Both the position numbers and the translations under genes were made by a program. 64,000 nucleotides of DNA from Metridium senile (taxonomy: Eukaryota > Cnidaria > Anthozoa > Actiniaria > Metridiidae): positions 31,331,475 to 31,395,474 of the forward strand of contig OX459096.1 of assembly GCA_949775045.1 (NCBI GenBank), in the 5' to 3' direction. Positions 57,953 through 64,000 of this stretch are shown piece by piece; positions within the stretch are counted from its first letter, which is position 1, and each line of letters begins with the position of its first letter. The notes beneath the pieces were generated by a model, which saw only the letters and a list, made by a program, of their open reading frames with translations, did no database searches and was not told the DNA's origin.

Positions 57953-58887
57953 AGGACACTGACTACAAGAACTTATTGTAAAGTTAATTTTTCTGTAATG
58001 GACATTTAGTCGAGTAATTGATTCATAGTACATTTACGTGTTACATTTATCGTTTATAATTTATTGTGTAGGGCAAGAGTTGTATGTTATTTTAATATGT
58101 TAAAACATATTTATGTTGAATTTAATAAATATAATCATATTTACCATTTCATTTTTTATTGGTGTATAGACCGAATCGAATTATGGTGGCCTGCTATTGT
58201 TCTTGACTGACTAGCCTCGCGTTCATGATGGAGCACAATAGAGTTTTCACATGAATGAGAGGCTAGTGAGTCAAGAACAATTGTTACTCAATATTAAGAT
58301 TTGGTGTATTATAGTGCTGTATTTGCAAGTTTGTCTTTTGAAAGGTTCTAGAGACTCAAAACGAATTACAATCAATGAGTTGGTCTGTAAGAAGGAGCAG
58401 TGTGGTAATATTTTAGGGATAAGGTTGACTTTGACAATTAATATTGGAGTCTGTATTTCAATCGTTAGTTCAGACAGACGAAATCTCAATCGCAATAGGA
58501 TGATTATGAATGTCTTTCTCTTTTGTAACAACTAAACTACGTCAAATTCCGGCCTTTGTATTCTTGGTGGGCGAGCAATTTAACAACATTAAAAATCATG
58601 AACAATTTGACAGATTATGAATTAAACATAAATACTCTTTTTATCATATATATAATAATATGACAGAATCATCAGACAAATAATTCAATTTTGCAATGCT
58701 TTTTAATTATTCAAAACCTTTCAATTAAGATCAGTATAAGCTAGTATGACATTTCTTTAAAGTTACTGGGCTTCCTCTTAAACAAATTTATCATATATTT
58801 TTAATCAATCAAAATAATAAGCGAAGTTAACTACTAAAATCAAAAGTTCCTTGTTGTATTTCCTTTTCAAATCAGAACGCATGGAAG
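57953..58887. other. Spacer with 3' UTR of HSP70-right and a hairpin
   Basis: TTTAATAAATATAATC near 58117 is the probable polyadenylation signal. A fold-back at 58200-58277 (TTCTTGACTGACTAGCCTCG and near complement) also starts TAGCCT internally, but its flanks pair and show no direct duplication. Confidence 0.5.
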
Positions 58888-61800
58888 TTACATGAGGATC
58901 CAGATGTCTTTGATGACGTAACTGGGCGTACCACACGAAGTTTCCGTCATTATTCCAGCCCTGCCTCTCATATTCGATCTGCGAAGCATGACGGTTGCTC
59001 TTCGTAATCCTCCTCCATTTTTATCGTGCCAGAAGTTGGCTGCTTCATTATCACATCGGTACACACGACCATCGAATGAGTTTCCTGGAAACGCAAAGAA
59101 TGTACGTAAAAATCACCAAAGGAATTAAATGGAAACTAGCGAGTAAACTAGTATAGGCTGCGTCGGTATTTGATATAAATGATACTCCGACGAAGGGCCA
59201 AAGCTCGAAACGTCAGTAAAGTTAAGTCAACATTTTTTACGGTGTTACATGCAAATTTCATTATATTACCTATCATAGGAATTAGTCTCCCTCGCAGCCT
59301 TTACTAGTGTGGAATCGGCTTATATAATACTATTGTTGTGTAATTAGAATTATTATTATCAATCTAAATAAATTGTATTAGTTCAACTAAAATATATTGT
59401 AGCTACACCTACTTGCAATAAGGTTGTCATACAAAAATAGAACATTTGTCATAAAGAAAATAGAACATTTGTGATTTAGTAGGATAGGAATTGATTAAAA
59501 GGCAAAAGAAGATCATTCAAGCTGAACTCTCTCTTTTGTCTTTTAATTAATTCCTATCTACTAAATCACAAATGTTCTATTTTCTTTGTGACAAATGTTC
59601 TATTTTTGTATGACAACCTCACTGCAAGTAGGTGTACATGTATTTTCATAAAAGTATAAAATCAAATATAGAAACCAGTAGCCAACTGGAGTTAAACATT
59701 TTATGCTTTTAGTTGTTTGGAAGGTTAGTTGCATGGTTGTTGGGCTGGTTGATTGGCTAGCTAGTTGTTAGAACTGCATGGTTGGTTAGTTAGTTGATTT
59801 AGCAACGGTTAGGTTAGATGGACAAATAAATAGTTGCAGATTAAATTGTCTAAATATAAACTGTATATATACTTACTTGACTGGCTGTTCATGCGATATT
59901 CATTGAATATTCCATCTCCTGCACTAGCTGAGAAATCATGGACTCTGTTGGACGGTTTGTAGCGAAGGTTTGGGTAAAATGCGAAACCTTTTCTGAGAAG
60001 AATTGAAAGACAGTGATAAGTAGCTATCATGATTACGATGATTGTGAGGATTATTGCAATGATTGAGATAATGTGACATCATCTATCACTGCAGCATCTT
60101 GTTATGTTCATATAAAACAAGCACGTACAAACAAAATATGCTATGAATATACACCTATTTCAAAAATCGTTGTCGCAAACAAAGCCACAGTGCACACTCT
60201 GAAGCCTAGAAAGGATGTCGGTATTTCATCTCTTGTTATCGATTTATTGAAAGAATATTTTGGTTGTACGTGTTTGTGTAATATGAACATAACAAGTTGT
60301 TGTTGTGGTAGATATAAATATAAATATTTCTTTAAAAACATGCAATGAATCACAAATTAAGTCCATGTAACCGACATCCTCTGCAGGCTTTAGAGTGTGG
60401 ACTGTAGCTTCGGCTGCGACAACGATTTTTGAAATAGGTGTATATATATATCGATAACAAGTGAATTGAAGAAATGCCGACATAATTTGCAGGCTTCAGA
60501 GTGTGGACTATAGCTTTAATTGCGATTTTTGAAATAAATGCATGTATGTATACGTCTACCACGTCCAAGATTTACCACCTTTTTAATATGTTGACATTAT
60601 ATTTCCATTTACCTATATTTGGGATAAGCTGCTCCTCCGAAGATCTTCCAGCACGACGCACTCCCCCTGAATTCTTGCGTGTATCTGATTTGGGTCCAGG
60701 CCCCTTTAATGTATATCACTGCTCCTGAACCTACATGACCACACCCATTGTGGTACACATTTCCATTGATTTGCAGGCCTCCCCCGGAACTAATCAAGGT
60801 AATCTTTACTCCAACTCTATACAAGGTTGAGACCATACGCGGAGTAACTCTTTTCCACGCTGTTAGAATAAAAGAAAGAAAAGAAACTGAGCATGTACGA
60901 ATGAATGAGCAAAAATGCAAACCAACATTGAACACACACACAAACGACCAAAAAACAAATAGACTACAAAATACACGCGTAAATGTACGCGTTAATCTTT
61001 ATTTTAACTACATTAACAAAATCGTTATCGATCAAACAAATACACAAACGAATAAGCACATAAAGAAATAGTCCGGGGATAATGGACGGAATTTGCCAGA
61101 CAGTTATCGTAGCAAGCTTGCCGATTGAAATTTGCAATAGGTGACTTGCACTAAGAGGTCATGTGACTGTAAATCAAATACCTTGCGCCCAAGAAATGGA
61201 AAAAGCACCTTGATATTAGTAAAAGTACAAAGTTTCAGCTTAAAATACATATAATACAGGATCGAAGAATTTGCAGTAAATATGAGTTCAAGTAATTCGA
61301 TCCTTATAATTCGTTTGGAAAATTTTGTTGGATGGCAAGATTGAAAATGTAATAACGTTTAATATGTATCATGAGTCTGACAAAATTGCAGGAGGATTTA
61401 GATGCGCTATCCATTTGGTCAATTCAAAATGAGTTATTTTTTTTAACCTATACCAAATGTAATAATGTGTTTTAGTCTACCATGCACGTAAAATCTAAAT
61501 GGCTTTAGTCTGTAGTGAATCACTTACTTCTTACTTCTTACAGAGAAGAATTTTTCGCTTTGTTGTAGGTACGTAAAAGCAGCGATTTATCGTATAAGGG
61601 TGGCCTTATCAAACTTAGATTACTGCCGCTAAATTATCTCAATGTTGGAATGTCTAGCTTGATCTGTTTTTTTTTTTTAAAGTTTTAAATTTTCTCCGTT
61701 GATATTTTAAATAATGAATGAATAATTGTTTGACTTTTTTGTCCATAAAAGAGCAACCAGTTCAGTTAATTTTATCTAAAAGTCTAAAACAAAAAAGGAG

Positions 61801-63004
61801 ACGTGCACGGGAAAGAAATTTTTTACTGAAGAAAAGCAAAAGACTGAAAGACCAAGAACGTGTTTGTGTATAAAACGTCGTGGAAAAAGAAAGACTCCAA
61901 AAATTTCAAAAAATTGAAAAAGAATACTGACTAATTTATTTTCAACTGATATTTAGAAGAATATATTAATGGTATGGTTCGATGCCTGTTTGCATTTCAA
62001 ACCTATCTTTTGGAGTATTTTTGAAACAATCAAGCGGCTGTAATTCTGGGGGGGAAAAACACGATACAGATCACTATATAATTATATTTACCCCACACTC
62101 ATTCGCTCTGTTCACCATCACTCGTCTGTTTTATGATACTTCACAAATCTCAAAACATTTTTATATTATAGGTTACACCTATAGACACTTGCCAAAACTA
62201 GTTTAACAGCTTGCTATTCAAAATGGTATACATATAAAGAGAAAGATAATGCCTACTCTTAACGGGCAGTCAGACTCCCTACGGGCCAAACTCTTGTGTA
62301 AACATGTAATTTTTTTCTCTATTTATTTAAGGACTCCGGACAATTTTCTTTATCAATCATACTTGAAAATGGTGTCTGAAACATTGACGACACCGTCGCT
62401 TTCATTTCCCTATTATTTATAACTTTATTTAAACAAGTAATACTATAAAAAAAAGGTTAAAAAGTATAAATATTATTATAATATTTGCTAATGATATCAT
62501 ATAGAAGCGCAAGCAGTGAATTTACTTGCGCGATTTTCTTTTTGTTCAACTCTACCCTGAAAAGAGCAAGTTTCTTTCAAATTATTTTAAGGCTGATTTA
62601 ACGAAAGCTTCATGTAGTACCACCTTTTCAATGCTTTCGAATTAAAAAATGGCGAAAACTAGGATTTGCATCAAAGTCCGTACGTGTTATTCACATCATA
62701 AAAAAGTAAAATGATATGGACTTGATAAAACGGCCTACGATCGAACATCATTCTAATCAAAGTTCAATATCTCATAAACGAGCTCTGGACACCCCCATTT
62801 TTTTTATAGCAAATTGAAACATTATAATTAAATTTTGTATGATTTATATCTAAGAAAATTTTCTGATTTCTTTTTCATAAATAATTTGTTAAGTTTCTGC
62901 GTGAATGACCTACTTCTTATTTTGCACCCGCGGATGGCATCAGATAACCCACAAGCAACCAGAAATAGCACTAAAGCCAAGAGAGCAACCACGGTACACC
63001 TCAT
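58888..63004 (-). CDS. Secreted protein of unknown family
   Basis: Four exons in minus-strand order: 63004-62914, 60859-60613, 59992-59877, 59084-58888; 216 aa; every junction has GT-AG and closing phase. Residues 1-23 are a signal peptide (MRCTVVALLALVLFLVACGL). The mature part (~193 aa) has about five Cys and blocks such as LISSGGGLQINGNVYHNGCG, GSGAVIYIKGAWTQIRY, GDGIFNEYRM, FDGRVYRCDNEAANFWHDKN and GTPSYVIKDIWI. It is rich in Gly and aromatic residues, has no membrane helix and shows no repeat. I do not recognise the family; the pattern suggests a beta-rich extracellular fold, which is only a guess. Intron 1 (2.05 kb) could hide another exon. A TATAAA sits about 40 bp upstream of the start. 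Confidence 0.72.
59131..59275. repeat. GACGAAGGG-family copy 5 (single arm)
   Basis: AAATGGAAACTAGCGAGTAA flank, then CTCCGACGAAGGGCCAAAGC and GAAACGTCAG, ending ATTATATTACCTATCAT. Only one arm, so full fold-backs may be head-to-head dimers of this unit. Just upstream (minus strand) of the last exon of the secreted-protein gene. Confidence 0.7.
59405..59635. repeat. Fold-back element (ACACCTA-TTGCAA family, copy 2)
   Basis: 231-bp inverted repeat with ACACCTACTTGCAATAAGG and complement; AGAACATTTGT is repeated inside each arm. Same family as 12918-13098. In intron 3 of the secreted-protein gene. Confidence 0.7.
60140..60545. repeat. Repeated CTTCAGAGTGTGGACT blocks
   Basis: Intron 2 of the secreted-protein gene holds three or four copies, in both orientations, of a block joining GTGGACTGTAGCTT, GACAACGATTTTTGAAATAG and GTGTATAT. 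A related piece (GCCTCAGAGTGTGGACTG) lies in YAE1 intron 1 near 3356. Confidence 0.6.
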
Positions 63005-63041
63005 GTTGATGATGCTTCACGACAGTGAGTGTGCACAAGGG

Positions 63042-63047
63042 TTTATA
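63042..63047 (-). promoter_or_regulatory. TATA box of the secreted-protein gene
   Basis: TATAAA on the minus strand, 38-43 bp upstream of the ATG at 63004; a very short 5' UTR is implied. Confidence 0.5.
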
Positions 63048-63790
63048 CGCACACTCCTTTCATAGGCTACAACACTAATTAGGTATACAGGAAATTGCAA
63101 TAATGTCGTCCCAATGTAGACTGAATGCATTAGTGCGTAACTATAGTTAATAGATTGATCGACCTTTTGTTTTTGTAGAGTTTGGAGAGACGGGGCGTTT
63201 GTGAAGCTACTTTTAATTTAAAAAATATCTAGCGAATCTAAAAATGTGGGCATCCAGTAATATTCAAGAAATCGTGTATCGTTAATTGAACAACCTGGAA
63301 CAACTGTCTAACTGCAAGACGCATGACTGATTTGTAGACAGACAAACTTCGTGTGGTTAGAGAGTCGTTCCATATCGTTCAATAAACGGTCGGTTACTGA
63401 AATATTTCTCGGTGCCCACGTTTTTCGATTCGAATTGTGAATAAATTCAACGTATATTTTTTATGCACTGAATGTTTAGCAGTTGGAATATCCATCATTA
63501 ACAAAATATTATACACTGGATTAATATCAAATAAAAGTTTTTTTCGTGATACGTGCCTAGTGTAGTGACAACCTGAATGAAACTTCCTGTAAAAGGCTCG
63601 TTTTGTTTGTCGATTTATTTTTGGTTACTGTAGCAACGACTTCCCCTCTTCGATAGCCGGCTATTTTAGTTTTACATGTAAAAACGCGTTGTAATGAGTG
63701 GCAATAGCTAGAGGTTATGCGGATATTATGAATAAATTAAAGTTGCTATTGTCCATTTGATCATAGTTAAATTAACAGCGAAGCTAATAA
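63048..63790. other. Upstream spacer of the secreted-protein gene
   Basis: No gene. An RFX/X-box-like GTTACTGTAGCAAC lies near 63625. Confidence 0.45.
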
Positions 63791-63952
63791 TTTTATAAAC
63801 AAGACCAGGGTTTCCAACCTGAAAGGTTTGCACTATTTAAGACTCTGTAATTTACTCGTAGTTTTAAACACTGATGATGGCGTAAGTGCGCCGAAACATG
63901 TCTGAGAAAAATAAACCTTTCAGGTTGAAAACCCTTGTCTTGTTTATAAAAA
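63791..63952. repeat. Fold-back repeat with a hammerhead-like core
   Basis: ~44-bp arms (AAACAAGACCAGGGTTTCC, AACCTGAAAGGTTT and complements) around a ~75-bp centre that holds CTGATGA, a GGCG/CGCC stem, GAAAC and GTC (63871-63902). Confidence 0.6.
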
Positions 63953-64000
63953 CAAAATTATCGTAGTTAATTGATCATATTAACTATGATTAATTTACCA

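Noticed and set aside
60748..61071. 107-codon plus-strand frame
   Set aside because: Antisense to exon 2 and intron of the secreted-protein gene; Asn/Thr-rich tail is low complexity.

Overview
The window looks like nuclear DNA of an early-branching, AT-rich metazoan. A cnidarian fits best, but the sequence alone does not prove the phylum. Evidence: spliced genes with GT-AG introns and conserved animal families (CDK12/13, YAE1, ATF2/7, CDK5RAP3); a SEA-EGF-TSP1 mucin-like membrane protein; short BTB proteins without a MATH domain; a secreted precursor with repeated QNRFG units; and a very high density of fold-back (MITE-like) repeats. There are no operons, prokaryotic signals or CRISPR arrays, and no open reading frame of an autonomous transposon.

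Layout, left to right. (1) 1-2425 (-): first coding exon of a CDK12/13-type kinase, sharing a 242-bp bidirectional promoter with (2) YAE1 (+, 2668-5786, 3 exons). (3) 6843-7859 (+): two-exon secreted precursor of 129 aa with QNRFG/NRFG repeats, a candidate neuropeptide-type gene. (4) 9163-10386 (+): single-exon ankyrin-repeat protein. (5) 11716-19233 (+): 11-exon ATF2/ATF7/CREB5-like bZIP factor with the zinc finger, the TPTP phospho-site and CRE motifs in its own upstream region. (6) 21384-30172 (-): 15-exon CDK5RAP3 (C53/LZAP) with an expanded tandem array of IDWG motifs. (7) 35285-42069 (+): 9-exon mucin-like type I membrane protein with SEA (GSVVV cleavage site), EGF, TSP1, TM and cytoplasmic tail. 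(8) 44004-46071 (+): two-exon BTB protein. (9) 48399-57952: two almost identical intronless cytosolic HSP70 genes in inverted orientation around a second BTB gene (52690-53475, +), with heat-shock elements. (10) 58888-63004 (-): four-exon gene for a 216-aa secreted protein I do not recognise.

Exon structures of the spliced genes were rebuilt by hand from splice sites, phase continuity and family similarity. All phases close without a stop, which supports the models. Genes 5 and 6 are convergent, 1 and 2 divergent, and HSP70-left and BTB2 divergent.

Repeats fill introns and spacers: a recurrent family with a hairpin core resembling part of a hammerhead ribozyme (7 copies or fragments); hairpins starting TAGCCT, three with perfect 9-bp target duplications; TA-flanked GAGTGCA MITEs; a TTAA-flanked 630-bp fold-back; a pogo/Tigger-like MITE; and a tRNA-derived SINE-like unit.
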